Part shown: piece by piece, positions 1 to 8,290 of the stretch | How the letters are laid out: each line of letters opens with the position of its first letter | How positions within the stretch are numbered: position 1 is the stretch's first letter | From: Methanosarcinaceae archaeon | GTDB lineage: Archaea; Halobacteriota; Methanosarcinia; Methanosarcinales; Methanosarcinaceae | Direction: 5' to 3' | Assembly: GCA_020055655.1 (NCBI GenBank) | Contig: JAIPUR010000027.1 | Span: 1 to 36,050 of the forward strand | Length of the DNA: 36,050 nucleotides | Made by a program: the position numbers and the translations under genes | The notes under the pieces: generated by a model | The model's input: the letters and a program-made list of their open reading frames with translations, nothing else | Database searches by the model: none | Told to the model about the DNA's origin: nothing

Positions 1-425
1 CCTGAAATGATTTTTTTCTCTCCTTTCAGCAGAGGTGCATAATCGGTAACATCCACCACCCATTGCCAGCCGTTTTTGCCACCCAGGTCAAGGCCCTTTC
101 CATATGGCGTTACAAAGGCAGAGAGGTTAACATGCTCAACCGTATCGTTTTTGGGAATAAGTACATTTGTTTTTGTCAGGTAATCCCATTCGCCGCAGGG
201 AAAGCTATCAGCCCGGGTTCGTTCGTCGCATTTCAGGGTTTTTACCATCAGAATCTGACGCCACTGCCCGCTGTCCGGAAAATGAGCAGTTCCCTCGTAA
301 CTGGCATTCCAGCCTTCCGGCGATGGTTTGTTCCAGTCAAAAACATTAATGGTAATGGTATCTTCCTGTGCTGTGCTTAGCAACACCAGTAATGTAAAAA
401 TAAGGAGACTAAAAAGACGTTTCAT
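1..425 (-). CDS. PNGase F-related secreted protein, N-terminal part (bacterial, runs off window)
   Basis: This open frame begins at the ATG on the minus strand at 425-423 and is cut by the window edge, leaving about 141 residues. It starts with a signal peptide (MKRLFSLLIFTLLVLLSTAQ). Around residues 60-85 it carries TLKCDERTR followed by PCGEWDYLT, which I recognise as typical of the N-terminal domain of peptide-N-glycosidase F-type proteins of Bacteroidota. That family is exported and cleaves N-glycans from glycoproteins, but the catalytic residues cannot be checked because most of the protein is missing. The two cysteines seen could form a disulphide. It is transcribed away from the LolC/E remnant at 524. 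The family call rests on motif recall, and glycan activity is inference. Confidence 0.68.
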   Translation of the reverse strand, partial: MKRLFSLLIFTLLVLLSTAQEDTITINVFDWNKPSPEGWNASYEGTAHFPDSGQWRQILMVKTLKCDERTRADSFPCGEWDYLTKTNVLIPKNDTVEHVNLSAFVTPYGKGLDLGGKNGWQWVVDVTDYAPLLKGEKKIIS

Positions 426-523
426 ACATTGCAATTTTGACCAAAAATACAAAAAAGGCGCAGACCAAGGCAGCGGCTTTCAAATTCCACCTTTTAATGC
501 TACATTTGTAACCAACACAAGCA

Positions 524-748
524 ATGAATACGGAATTATACATAGCACGCCGCCTGTTAAAAGGCAAAAAAAACAAAAGCAATTACAGCCGGCCAATTGT
601 CAATATAGCCGTTACCGGGATTGCATTAGGACTGGTGGTGATGATACTTGCCGTGTCCATTCTGACTGGTTTTAAACGTGAAATCCGGGATAAGGTAAGC
701 GGCTTTGGCTCCCACCTATAGGTAACCAATTACGACATCAGGAAGTAG
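524..748 (+). pseudogene. LolC/LolE-type ABC permease, N-terminal remnant (bacterial)
   Basis: The frame opens with MNTELYIARRLLKGKK, then a hydrophobic first membrane helix (about residues 27-50) and GFKREIRDKVSGFGSH. This is the usual start of FtsX-like permeases of the lipoprotein-releasing LolCDE transporter, which are about 400 residues long. Here a TAG stop falls at 719-721, where family members usually have glutamine before V-T-N-Y-D. The frame after the stop still reads VTNYD, so one C-to-T change could explain it. A second stop follows at 746-748, and the 3' end of mutS, on the other strand, begins at 774. About five sixths of the gene is therefore missing. It is either a decayed gene or a local misassembly. 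Confidence 0.65.
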
Positions 749-773
749 ATGTTACAGCTAAAAGTGTAGCCAA

Positions 774-3452
774 TTACCTTTTATCCACCAGCTTCTTGAG
801 CTCAGAAACAAGCATCAGCGATTCGATGGGTGTCACGCGATTAGGATCGCTGGCTTCGAGCTTGTCAATAAGTTGCTCTACATGTGGATCGAGCTGAGTC
901 TGAAATAAGGATGGTTGCTGGATTTGCTGCTGCTTGTCGAGATCTTTCGCAGCCTTTTTGACGGCCGCTTTCTTTTTCTTTGCGCCTTCTTCAAGCGTGC
1001 CGTTACTGTCGGTGACATCCAGGCTGTGACTTTCCAGATTCTTGAGGATCTCCTTCGCTCGCTCAATCACGATGGAGGGCAACCCGGCCATATCAGCCAC
1101 CTTAATACCGTAACTGTGATCGGCCCCGCCGCGCACCAGCTTCCGCAAGAAAATCACTTTGTCGTCGTGCTCTTTTACTGACACATTGTAGTTTACAATA
1201 TGGTCGTACATATTTTCGAGCTCATTCAGCTCGTGGTAATGGGTAGCAAAAAGCGTCTTTGCAGCTACCGATGGTTGGTTATGTAGATACTCTGCCAGTG
1301 ACCAAGCAATACTGAGTCCATCAAAGGTGCTGGTCCCACGACCCACTTCATCGAGCAAAATCAGTGAATTGCGCGTGGCATTATTGAGGATATTGGCAGC
1401 TTCATTCATCTCAACCAAAAAAGTGCTTTCTCCCGCAGCCAAGTTATCCGAGGCACCCACGCGCGTAAAGATCTTGTCAACCAGCCCAATATGTGCTTCA
1501 TCCGCCGGTACGAAACAACCGATCTGCGCTAACAGCACAATCAGTCCCGTTTGACGAAGTATAATACTCTTACCCGCCATATTGGGACCGGTAATAATCA
1601 GAATCTGCTCGTCTTCATTCTCAACGTGGATATCATTGGGAATGAAGGGATCACCGGGCGGCAGTGTTTTCTCCACCACCGGATGACGTCCTTTAGTAAT
1701 ATCAATTTTCTGATCATCTGCGATAGCCGGCTTGCAATAATTATTATGGTAGGATACCTCGGCAAAACTCTGCAGACAATCGAGCTCAGCCAATGCCTCT
1801 GCTACCTGCTGAATTTCTTCGGCGAAACCGGCAATTTCTACACGCAGTTCTTCAAATAGATCGTATTCGAGCGACTTACTTTGCTCTTCGGATGACAGAA
1901 TTTTCTCTTCCACCTCTTTGAGTTCTGGCGTAATATAGCGCTCAGAATTCACCAGCGTCTGTTTACGAATAAAATGATCCGGCACTTTATCGGCATGGGT
2001 GTTGGTTACCTCAATATAATAGCCATAGACTTTGTTGTAACCGATCTTGAGCGAATCAATACCCGTTTCCGCAGCCAGTTCATCTTTGGTTTCGGCAATA
2101 TAATCCTTACCGTTCCGGGCGACATTGCGAAGCTCATCGAGCTCCTCATTGTAACCATCCTTGAAAATATCTCCATCGCGCAGGCTGGTCGGCGGATCTT
2201 CGGCAATAGCATTTTCGATCATTTCCTGCACTTCAATCAGCAGATTCAAACGCTCCAAAATATCAATAAGCAGAGGTTCTTCGAGCTGCTTAAACTGCAT
2301 TTTAATACGCGGGATCTGCGCCAGCGACTGTTTGAGGCTCACCAAATCACGGGGATTGGCCCGTCCTACACAAATCCGGGAAATCAGTCGTTCCAGATCT
2401 CCGACCTGTCCCAGTTCTTCGCTAAGCTTATCACGCACATCGTGATTAACATTCAGAGCTTCCACCGCATTGAGTCGCTCACGAATAGGCTTCATGCGTT
2501 TTAGCGGACGCATAATCCACTTGCGGAGCATGCGGCCACCCATGGCCGTGCTGGTCTCATCTAATATGGAAATTAGGGTTCCTTCACTGGCGCCCTCTTG
2601 GATTGTAGTCGTCAGCTCCAGGTTGCGCTTGGTTGAACCGTCCAACGCCATGTATTCATTGTTCTCAAACTTCTGCAGACGCTTAATATGTCCCAGCGAT
2701 GCCTTCTGTGTTTCTTGGATATAGTGCATCAGCGCACCGGCCGCTACTTGAGCCACCTCCCGATCTTCGACGCCAAATCCTTTTAACGAATGCGTTTCGA
2801 AATGATCAGTCAGCAGGTTGTATCCGTAATCGCCTTCATACACCCACTCCTCAATAAAGGTCATGTTGTAATCGAGCAGATACTCGGGCACATCATTTTT
2901 AAGATACTGTGGCAACAGCAGTTCCGCCGGTGTAATAGACTGCAACAGATCGTTCAGCTGTTCCTTGGGTACCTCACTGAGCGCAAATTCTCCGGTGGAT
3001 ACATCCGCAAAGCCAATACCCGCTTTATTCCCTTCCAAATAAATCGCTGCCGCATAGTTATTGCGCTTATGTTCCAGCAACTTTTCCGACATCGTCACGC
3101 CGGGTGTCGTAATCTCAGTCACTTCTCGATTTACAATTTTCCGGCCGCCCTTTTTGGCCTCGGATGGGGTTTCAACCTGATCACAAACGGCCACCCGGTA
3201 CCCTTTTTTAACCAGCTTGGGCAGGTATGTATCTAGTGCGTGATGAGGAAATCCCGCCATGGGGGTCTGATCACTACCATTATTCCGCTTGGTAAGGGTA
3301 ATGCCCAATTCTTTGCTCACCAGCTTAGCGTCATCAGCAAAGCATTCATAAAAATCGCCCACACGGAACAGCAAAATAGCGCCTTCGTGCTCTTCCTTAA
3401 TTTTATGATATTGCCGCATCAACGGCGTAAGCGATTTCGTTTTGGTACTCAT
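774..3452 (-). CDS. mutS: DNA mismatch repair protein MutS (bacterial)
   Basis: A complete MutS of about 892 residues, slightly longer than the E. coli protein. The mismatch-reading Phe-x-Glu is visible near the start (GDFYECF, about residues 32-38). The central lever and clamp domains follow. The ATPase has Walker A TGPNMAGKS near residue 615, then LLDEVGRGTSTFDG and the FATHYHEL signature. A lysine-rich linker (about residues 815-835) precedes the C-terminal dimerisation segment. I chose the ATG at 3452-3450 because the upstream in-frame TTG adds only two residues. There is no Shine-Dalgarno site, as is usual in Bacteroidota-like genomes. It acts with MutL in post-replicative mismatch repair. 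The sequence is bacterial, of Balneolota/Bacteroidota type, unlike everything downstream of 4150. Confidence 0.95.
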   Translation of the reverse strand: MSTKTKSLTPLMRQYHKIKEEHEGAILLFRVGDFYECFADDAKLVSKELGITLTKRNNGSDQTPMAGFPHHALDTYLPKLVKKGYRVAVCDQVETPSEAKKGGRKIVNREVTEITTPGVTMSEKLLEHKRNNYAAAIYLEGNKAGIGFADVSTGEFALSEVPKEQLNDLLQSITPAELLLPQYLKNDVPEYLLDYNMTFIEEWVYEGDYGYNLLTDHFETHSLKGFGVEDREVAQVAAGALMHYIQETQKASLGHIKRLQKFENNEYMALDGSTKRNLELTTTIQEGASEGTLISILDETSTAMGGRMLRKWIMRPLKRMKPIRERLNAVEALNVNHDVRDKLSEELGQVGDLERLISRICVGRANPRDLVSLKQSLAQIPRIKMQFKQLEEPLLIDILERLNLLIEVQEMIENAIAEDPPTSLRDGDIFKDGYNEELDELRNVARNGKDYIAETKDELAAETGIDSLKIGYNKVYGYYIEVTNTHADKVPDHFIRKQTLVNSERYITPELKEVEEKILSSEEQSKSLEYDLFEELRVEIAGFAEEIQQVAEALAELDCLQSFAEVSYHNNYCKPAIADDQKIDITKGRHPVVEKTLPPGDPFIPNDIHVENEDEQILIITGPNMAGKSIILRQTGLIVLLAQIGCFVPADEAHIGLVDKIFTRVGASDNLAAGESTFLVEMNEAANILNNATRNSLILLDEVGRGTSTFDGLSIAWSLAEYLHNQPSVAAKTLFATHYHELNELENMYDHIVNYNVSVKEHDDKVIFLRKLVRGGADHSYGIKVADMAGLPSIVIERAKEILKNLESHSLDVTDSNGTLEEGAKKKKAAVKKAAKDLDKQQQIQQPSLFQTQLDPHVEQLIDKLEASDPNRVTPIESLMLVSELKKLVDKR

Positions 3453-3564
3453 CGACAAGCAGTTATTTTATTATTAATTTTTCAGTACTATTAAGACGGA
3501 CCGTTCACAACATAAACTTCAGAAATGCCGGCCCAAAAAAATAACAAATCAGCATTCATTAACA

Positions 3565-4149
3565 GTGCAGAAGTATAAGAATTTCTGGCGGCTCATCGTA
3601 ACCTTGATAAAAAAGAAGGACGTTTTTTTTAGTGCGTCTGCCATCACCTTTAACCTGTTTATTTGTGCCATTCCCTTTATTCTGCTGATGATCTCTATCA
3701 TTGGTTATGTGCTCTCATATGAAGAGGCTTTTGCCGAAATTGTCCGCTATGGACAAGAGCTCTTCCCCAGCTTCACCTATGAATCAGAGTCCGGAGATGT
3801 GTATCGCGGCGCAATAACGCTCGAGTCGCTGCTGAACCCGCTGGTAGGGGCGCGCCAAATTTTTGGCATCATCGGTACCGTAATCCTGATATTCTTTTCA
3901 CTGGGATTTTTCCACAGTCTCAAACATGTCATTTTCGATATTTTTGAAATTGAAGATCGGCGGCATCCCATTCTCGAAATGGTCTACAACTTTTTCACTT
4001 TTGGATTAGTGGGAGGCGTCTTTCTTTTTTTCAGTCTAGCCATTTCGCTGCTATCCATCTTCTCTTTTGATCAGATTTCACTGCCCTATACCGAGATGGT
4101 ATTTCAGCTTTCATGGATATACGACCTGCTTAACCTGATCATTCCTATT
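3565..4149 (+). CDS. YihY/UPF0761-type membrane protein, 5' part only (bacterial)
   Basis: About 195 residues of a polytopic membrane protein. It has [19 protein letters not shown] near the N-terminus (compare the A-x-x-F and P-F/L motif of the YihY/virulence factor BrkB family), a soluble loop, and helices around residues 95-125 and 140-170. The last helix reads into I-I-P-I-I-F, after which the frame becomes prolyl-tRNA synthetase with no stop between. The true C-terminus is missing. The GTG at 3565 is used as start for want of an in-frame ATG, so it is uncertain. The gene is divergent from mutS, with 112 bases between them. The end given is approximate, since the junction lies within about 4141-4158. 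Confidence 0.72.
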
Positions 4150-4689
4150 ATATTCAAAGATTCAGGTGAGGTCCTTGAAGCATGTGAGAATGTAATGGCT
4201 CTGCTCGAAGGTGCAGGCATACGTGTGAAGATGGATGCAAGTGAAGGTCGTCCTGGTGCTAAGTACTATAAATGGGAGATGAAAGGTGTTCCTGTGAGGC
4301 TTGAGCTTGGCCCACGTGATCTTAAGAACAACGCAGCTATGCTTGCACGCCGTGATACTGGTGAGAAATCCCAGTTCTCTCTTGACAATATCAAGGATGA
4401 GGTTCTCTCTTTGCTGGATGCTGTGCAGGATGGCCTTTACAACAAAGCAAAAGATGAGCTGGAAGCACGTATATTTGATTGCTCAGATCTTGATGATGTA
4501 AAAGAGAAAACATCAAACGGTATCGCTCGTGTTTTCTGGTGCGGCGACAAGGGGTGTGGCCTGAAGCTCGAGGGGGAGATCGGTGCAGGTATTCTTGGAA
4601 TACCTACTGAACAGAATAATAGTTTTGGTAAATGTCCTGTATGTGGTGCAGATTCTGATACTCAGGTATACGTCGCCAGAACCTATTGA
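4150..4689 (+). CDS. proS: Prolyl-tRNA synthetase, C-terminal part only (archaeal)
   Basis: The last ~180 residues of an archaeal/eukaryal-type ProRS, the enzyme that charges tRNA-Pro. The anticodon-binding domain is clear: EVLEACENV, then [20 protein letters not shown] and ARRDTGEK. The C-terminal zinc domain of this ProRS class follows, with four cysteines (C-x4-C, then KCPVCG) and the characteristic terminal tyrosine. The catalytic domain with class II motifs is absent, because the frame upstream is a bacterial membrane protein fused in phase. A complete enzyme is about 480 residues. cobT follows after 53 bases. The 5' limit is approximate. This segment marks the beginning of the archaeal part of the window. 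Confidence 0.9.
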   Translation: MFKDSGEVLEACENVMALLEGAGIRVKMDASEGRPGAKYYKWEMKGVPVRLELGPRDLKNNAAMLARRDTGEKSQFSLDNIKDEVLSLLDAVQDGLYNKAKDELEARIFDCSDLDDVKEKTSNGIARVFWCGDKGCGLKLEGEIGAGILGIPTEQNNSFGKCPVCGADSDTQVYVARTY

Positions 4690-4742
4690 TATGAATTGGA
4701 AAATATAGATATATACTCTCGAAAATAAGGTAGGTGATTATT

Positions 4743-5810
4743 ATGGAATCATTATCTCCCGAAAATGCCAAGTTGCCGGGGAATCCTCTGTTCGTATGTG
4801 TGCTCGGAAATACGGCGACTGCTTATATTGAAGGTTTATCTGCAGCAGGAAAGACTGCAAAACTAACTGATCTTACTCCTGCGGGAGATTCCGAAGTTTT
4901 GGAAACTGGATGTATCATAGACATTCCAATTCTTCCAATGACTCCTCCTTATGATACTCCTACGCCTGCTCTCATTACGAGGGTGGCATTAAAAATGGCT
5001 GGTGTTCCTCATATGCTTGTGAATGCAGGCCTCAGGGTACTTCCTTCTGAGAAGGTTCCTCTTGTTGATCTGGGTGGATTGCCTGGGGATGATATCAGAG
5101 GTGAGCTTGCAGTTCATAATGTTGAAAAGGTCTTCAAAAATGCTTACAAGCTCGGTGAGGATCTTTCCAGAAAGCATGATCTTGTTGTTATTGGTGAAAG
5201 CATAGCTGCTGGAACAACTACTGCAAATGCTGTTTTGCAGTCTCTTGGATACGATGGGAATGTAAGTAGCAGTTCCTCATCCAATCCGCTCGATCTGAAA
5301 AAACAAGTTGTTTCTGAAGCTCTAAAAGTTTCAGGTATCACCCATGGCTCTATGCGCCATGATCCACTTGGGGCCATTGAATGTGTTGGCGACCCCATGA
5401 TGGTTGTAGTTGCAGGAATTGCTGCGGGTCTTGGTGATACAAGACTAATACTTGCAGGCGGTACTCAGATGGAGTCTATTTTTGCTGTGGTCAAACACCT
5501 TGGTTATACCACTGATAATATGACTATTATAACTACCAGTTATGTTTCAAATGATGAATCAGCAAGTTTCTGTAATATTGCAGATCAGCTTGGCGCAAAA
5601 TACTATGGTATCGATCCTGAATTTGGTAAATCAAAGTCACAGGGACTGCGTCAATATGAACTTGGTTTTGTTAAGGAAGGTGTAGGTGCCGGAGCTGCAA
5701 TTTATCTTACGCGCATGTTCGGCCATTCTCTTGAGGATCTGCGTACTGGGATTGAAGACCTTTGCCATGAATTATGCAAACTTGGGGATCTGCTTCGGGT
5801 TGAAGAATAA
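4743..5810 (+). CDS. cobT: Archaeal CobT-like nicotinate mononucleotide-dependent phosphoribosyltransferase
   Basis: About 355 residues of the archaeal CobT family (UPF0284/TIGR00303). These proteins are thought to activate the lower-ligand base of cobamides by transferring phosphoribosyl from nicotinate mononucleotide. Cobamides are essential to methylotrophic methanogens for methyl transfer to coenzyme M. Visible landmarks are the FVCVLGNTATAYIEGLS start, the glycine-rich GESIAAGTTTANAVLQSLGY segment near residue 150, and LAGGTQM near residue 240. The start is the ATG at 4743, five bases after an AGGTGA ribosome site (4732-4737). The in-frame GTG at 4734 lies inside that site. A T-rich tract after the stop (about 5843-5900) may terminate transcription. 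Confidence 0.88.
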   Translation: MESLSPENAKLPGNPLFVCVLGNTATAYIEGLSAAGKTAKLTDLTPAGDSEVLETGCIIDIPILPMTPPYDTPTPALITRVALKMAGVPHMLVNAGLRVLPSEKVPLVDLGGLPGDDIRGELAVHNVEKVFKNAYKLGEDLSRKHDLVVIGESIAAGTTTANAVLQSLGYDGNVSSSSSSNPLDLKKQVVSEALKVSGITHGSMRHDPLGAIECVGDPMMVVVAGIAAGLGDTRLILAGGTQMESIFAVVKHLGYTTDNMTIITTSYVSNDESASFCNIADQLGAKYYGIDPEFGKSKSQGLRQYELGFVKEGVGAGAAIYLTRMFGHSLEDLRTGIEDLCHELCKLGDLLRVEE

Positions 5811-6032
5811 GGGTAGAATTGGATAATATGCTGGGGGTATCCTATTGATTTATTATCACTTCTTTCTTTTTGAGTTTACAGCTTCTCTTTTTATTTTTGA
5901 TCATTAAGCTTTCATTTTATTTATTTTGCTGTTTTGTATTCTTTTTAGGTGATTATTGGATGATTACTTGAAAACTACCGCTAGGTATATCTTTGATAAG
6001 GTGTATTTTGGGGTGATTCCCTCTATTATCGA

Positions 6033-6232
6033 GGGGCTGTGGCCTAGCCTGGAATGGCGACGGGCTCCAACGGATAAATGATGAACAACGGGTCTACTGA
6101 GGCTCAACCCGACGGGGTTAGCCGGTGAGGAGCCGTTGGAGCACTGATATGTGCTCACTAACTTTCTACTGTGTTAATCCGCAGTAGTTCGGAGAGACCC
6201 GTCGATCGTGCGTTCGAATCGCACCAGCCCCA
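6033..6232 (+). tRNA. tRNA-Trp (CCA) with a 126-nt intron
   Basis: A full cloverleaf can be folded: acceptor GGGGCTG (6033-6039) with CAGCCCC (6225-6231), D arm, anticodon stem ACGGG (6060-6064) with CCCGT (6198-6202), T arm GTGCG-TTCGAAT-CGCAC, and discriminator A6232. The anticodon CCA is 6067-6069. The intron (6071-6196) lies between positions 37 and 38. Its boundaries form a bulge-helix-bulge for the archaeal splicing endonuclease: CTCC pairs with GGAG (6191-6194), flanked by the 3-nt bulges AAC (6069-6071... cut after 6070) and AGA (6195-6197, cut after 6196). The mature tRNA is 74 nt without encoded CCA end. A GTATATC box about 50 bases upstream may be its promoter. Confidence 0.95.
6071..6196 (+). 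ncRNA. tRNA-Trp intron acting as box C/D methylation guide RNA
   Basis: The intron has box C ATGATGA (6078-6084), D' CTGA (6097-6100), a C'-like GTGAGGA (6125-6131) and D CTGA (6144-6147). Guide 1 (6088-6095) pairs with 6195-6202. The fifth base upstream of D', G6092, faces C6198, which is tRNA position 39. Guide 2 (6133-6142) pairs with 6064-6073. The fifth base upstream of D, G6139, faces C6067, the wobble base C34. Both guides cross the exon-intron borders, so they act on the precursor. A GGCT/AGCC hairpin sits between D' and C'. This matches the arrangement known from Haloferax pre-tRNA-Trp, where C34 and U39 are 2'-O-methylated; here position 39 is C. Confidence 0.9.
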
Positions 6233-6270
6233 CGTTTTTATTTTATTTTGTAATCTTTTATTATATCTGA

Positions 6271-6370
6271 GAAACTTATATATGTGGATGTATCATATGG
6301 AGTATAATTAAAAATATTGATGCATTAATATATGCGATTTGCTTCGCATGACTTGGGTGGTTTTCAACCA
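6271..6370 (+). promoter_or_regulatory. Promoter and structured leader of the response regulator gene
   Basis: GAAAC plus TTATATATG (6271-6284) reads as BRE and TATA box, placing transcription start near 6306. The transcript would then carry two small hairpins: ATGCGA/TCGCAT (6332-6337 with 6344-6349) and TGGTT/AACCA (6358-6362 with 6366-6370). The leader is about 125 nt, long for an archaeal mRNA. A regulatory role is only inferred. Confidence 0.5.
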
Positions 6371-6431
6371 TCATGTTTATATTAAAATGCATTTATCTAT
6401 GATAATCGTGCAGTAAGGGAGTATATGGTGC

Positions 6432-7202
6432 ATGCAGAATAAAGATAAAGTACTCATTGTTGATGATGAAGTGGCTATTGTGGAGTTGATGGGACTCTAT
6501 CTTAAGTCTGATTATGAAATTCTCACTGCATATAATGGTCAGGAGGCACTTGATAAGGTCAAGTCCGATAAGCCTGATATAATTCTTCTTGATGTAATGA
6601 TGCCTGATATGAACGGGTATGAAGTTTGTCGTATTCTTAAAACATCAGTTGAAACCCAGTTCCTTCCTGTGATAATGGTTACTGCTCTTTCTGGCAAAGA
6701 TGATCGTATCAAAGGTATTGAAGTTGGTGCAGATGAATTCCTTGGTAAGCCAGTTAACAGGCTTGAATTAGTTACCAGGGTCAAGTCATTACTGCGAATC
6801 AAACACTTACAAGATAAGGTGTTGGCTGAAAGGAACGAGGTCATGAATTATTTTGATATTGCTAACTTTGCAATGATTGTGGTCGATGCTGATCTTCGGA
6901 TACATCTGGTTAACAAGAAATGTAATGACCTTTTTGGATTTGATGAATTTGAACTGATAGGTCGTGATCTTATGACGGCCCTTCTTGCGCCTGAGTGTCG
7001 TGAAGTTGTTAAGGAAAACCTTCAATCTGTAATCTCCGGTGTCAATGATGTTTCTACATTTGCAGAGCGTATAATTGTCTGTAAGGATGGTACTGAACTC
7101 TCTGTAAGGTGGTTTGATGCATTGTTGAAGGATTCAGAGGGTAATGTAACAGGAATGGTACTTTCCGGTCAGAATCTTAGTAGCTGTTATGGCGGGGAGT
7201 AA
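6432..7202 (+). CDS. Response regulator with receiver and PAS domains
   Basis: A 256-residue soluble signalling protein. Residues 5-120 form a receiver domain, with the acidic pair D11-D12, the phosphoacceptor D54 in ILLDVMMPD, a Thr in VMVTALSG near 84, and the Lys of LGKPV near 106. Residues about 138-250 form a PAS domain (FDIANFAMIVVDADLRIHLV, then KDGTELSVRWFDALL). There is no DNA-binding or kinase output domain, so the PAS domain may sense a ligand or serve as a protein contact. It stands alone: the nearest genes are tRNA-Trp upstream and a decayed gene downstream, and the partner histidine kinase is not in the window. The start ATG at 6432 follows AGGGAG by about nine bases. Confidence 0.85.
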   Translation: MQNKDKVLIVDDEVAIVELMGLYLKSDYEILTAYNGQEALDKVKSDKPDIILLDVMMPDMNGYEVCRILKTSVETQFLPVIMVTALSGKDDRIKGIEVGADEFLGKPVNRLELVTRVKSLLRIKHLQDKVLAERNEVMNYFDIANFAMIVVDADLRIHLVNKKCNDLFGFDEFELIGRDLMTALLAPECREVVKENLQSVISGVNDVSTFAERIIVCKDGTELSVRWFDALLKDSEGNVTGMVLSGQNLSSCYGGE

Positions 7203-7293
7203 TTCATTAATTTTCCCTTATTATCTATTGTTTCATATATGTTGCAGGAATTCTCTTCGCTTTTTCTTTTCAGTAAACTTGCTGTAACGCAAA

Positions 7294-7523
7294 TTATCCA
7301 TTTTTATGCAGAATCACATGCATTCCAATTGTTAGCAAAATGCTGGCCTTGTTGTGTATTAGTGTCCAAAGGGCCTTTATAATTCCCATATACTCCTGGT
7401 ATCTTCCACGTGATACCCTCTCTGGTATAAATAAATAGATAAAGAATCCTGTAAATGCAACTATTAGAAAAAGTAATGTTATGATTATGTCGATAAAAAA
7501 TAATTTAACTTTGTTTTATTCAT
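7294..7523 (-). pseudogene. DUF4405-like small membrane protein, frameshifted
   Basis: On the minus strand an ATG at 7523-7521 begins MNKTKLNYF, then runs out of frame in a six-base A/T run (7495-7500). In the shifted frame the reading continues as FIDIIITLLFLIVAFTGFF, IYLFIPERV, GRYQEYMGIIKALWTLIHN and SILLTIGMHVILH to a TAA at 7296-7294. One extra T in the run would restore a single frame of about 76 residues. The two hydrophobic helices, the P-E-x-V loop and the histidines resemble DUF4405 proteins, which are small membrane proteins suspected to bind haem. The last helix looks shortened. It may be a true pseudogene or a homopolymer sequencing error. Confidence 0.6.
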
Positions 7524-7690
7524 CTGATTTTGTATATGCATATTTGTGATTTTAAATATTTGCAATTTTCTATGCATCAAAAAGGTTTAAATCATATTAC
7601 TCGGTAGTACACCTGTTTCATTATCGGGATATGTCCCGTGGGAATGTAGCTTTTTGAAAGTTGAACCGTGAAACAATAAAATGAAACTAG
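7524..7690 (+). promoter_or_regulatory. Promoter region of the rpl15e operon
   Basis: The sequence AAAAAGGTTTAAATC (about 7579-7593) reads as BRE plus TATA box and would give a transcript starting near 7615. The leader of about 85 nt contains GGGATATGTCCC (7626-7637), which can form a short hairpin. The ribosome site AGGTGA lies at 7689-7694. I see no gene on either strand between the DUF4405 remnant and rpl15e. Confidence 0.5.
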
Positions 7691-7699
7691 GTGAATATT

Positions 7700-8290
7700 T
7701 TGTCTAAATCAGCATACGGATACATGAGAGATGCATGGAAAGACCCGGACAACACGGTTGTCAGGGAACTTAGATGGGAAAGACTTCAGGGATGGAGAAA
7801 AGAAGGCTCTGTAACAAGAGTAGAACGTCCAACCCGTATTGACAGAGCACGCTCCCTTGGATACAAGGCAAAGCAGGGTATCGTTGTAGCTCGTGTCAAG
7901 GTACGTAGAGGAAGTCTTAGAAAGTCAAGATTCATTGGTGGAAGACGTTCCCAGCGCATGGGTAAGAACAAGATCACTGCAGGTAAGAGCATCCAGAGGA
8001 TCGCAGAAGAGCGTGCAGGAAGAAAATACCCTAACATGGAAGTTTTGAATTCCTACTGGGTTGGCGAAGATGGTAAATTGAAGTGGTACGAAGTAATTCT
8101 CGTAGACCCAAGCCATCCTGTTATTAAAAGCGACAAGAATCTTAACTGGATTTGCGGCAATACTCACAAGGGCCGTGCAAACCGTGGTAAGACCAGTGCA
8201 GGTCGCAAGGGTAGAGGTATGATGTGCCGTGGAACTGGTACAGAAAAGACCAGACCAAGTATCAGATCAAACCATAACAGAGGCAAGTGA
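7700..8290 (+). CDS. rpl15e: 50S ribosomal protein L15e
   Basis: 196 residues, the usual length for archaeal L15e. It is strongly basic, beginning [16 protein letters not shown] and containing [21 protein letters not shown] and [16 protein letters not shown], all family signatures. I place the start at TTG 7700-7702: the AGGTGA ribosome site (7689-7694) ends five bases before it, whereas the in-frame GTG at 7691 lies inside that site. The resulting M-S-K-S-A-Y agrees with the family's short N-terminus. It is the first gene of a compact block in which the next three genes overlap by a few bases, suggesting cotranscription with RNase P subunits. Confidence 0.95.
   Translation: MSKSAYGYMRDAWKDPDNTVVRELRWERLQGWRKEGSVTRVERPTRIDRARSLGYKAKQGIVVARVKVRRGSLRKSRFIGGRRSQRMGKNKITAGKSIQRIAEERAGRKYPNMEVLNSYWVGEDGKLKWYEVILVDPSHPVIKSDKNLNWICGNTHKGRANRGKTSAGRKGRGMMCRGTGTEKTRPSIRSNHNRGK

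Noticed and set aside
1974-2504. A 176-residue plus-strand frame opposite mutS
   Set aside because: MutS is complete and well conserved on the other strand, and this frame shows no family features or start signal.
3565-4689. A continuous 374-residue frame that could be called a novel membrane protein-tRNA synthetase fusion
   Set aside because: Each half is a fragment of a known protein from a different domain of life, joined at a short shared sequence. A chimera explains it better.
5964-6158. Minus-strand frame across the tRNA-Trp gene
   Set aside because: It is antisense to the tRNA exon and guide-RNA intron and has no recognisable protein features.
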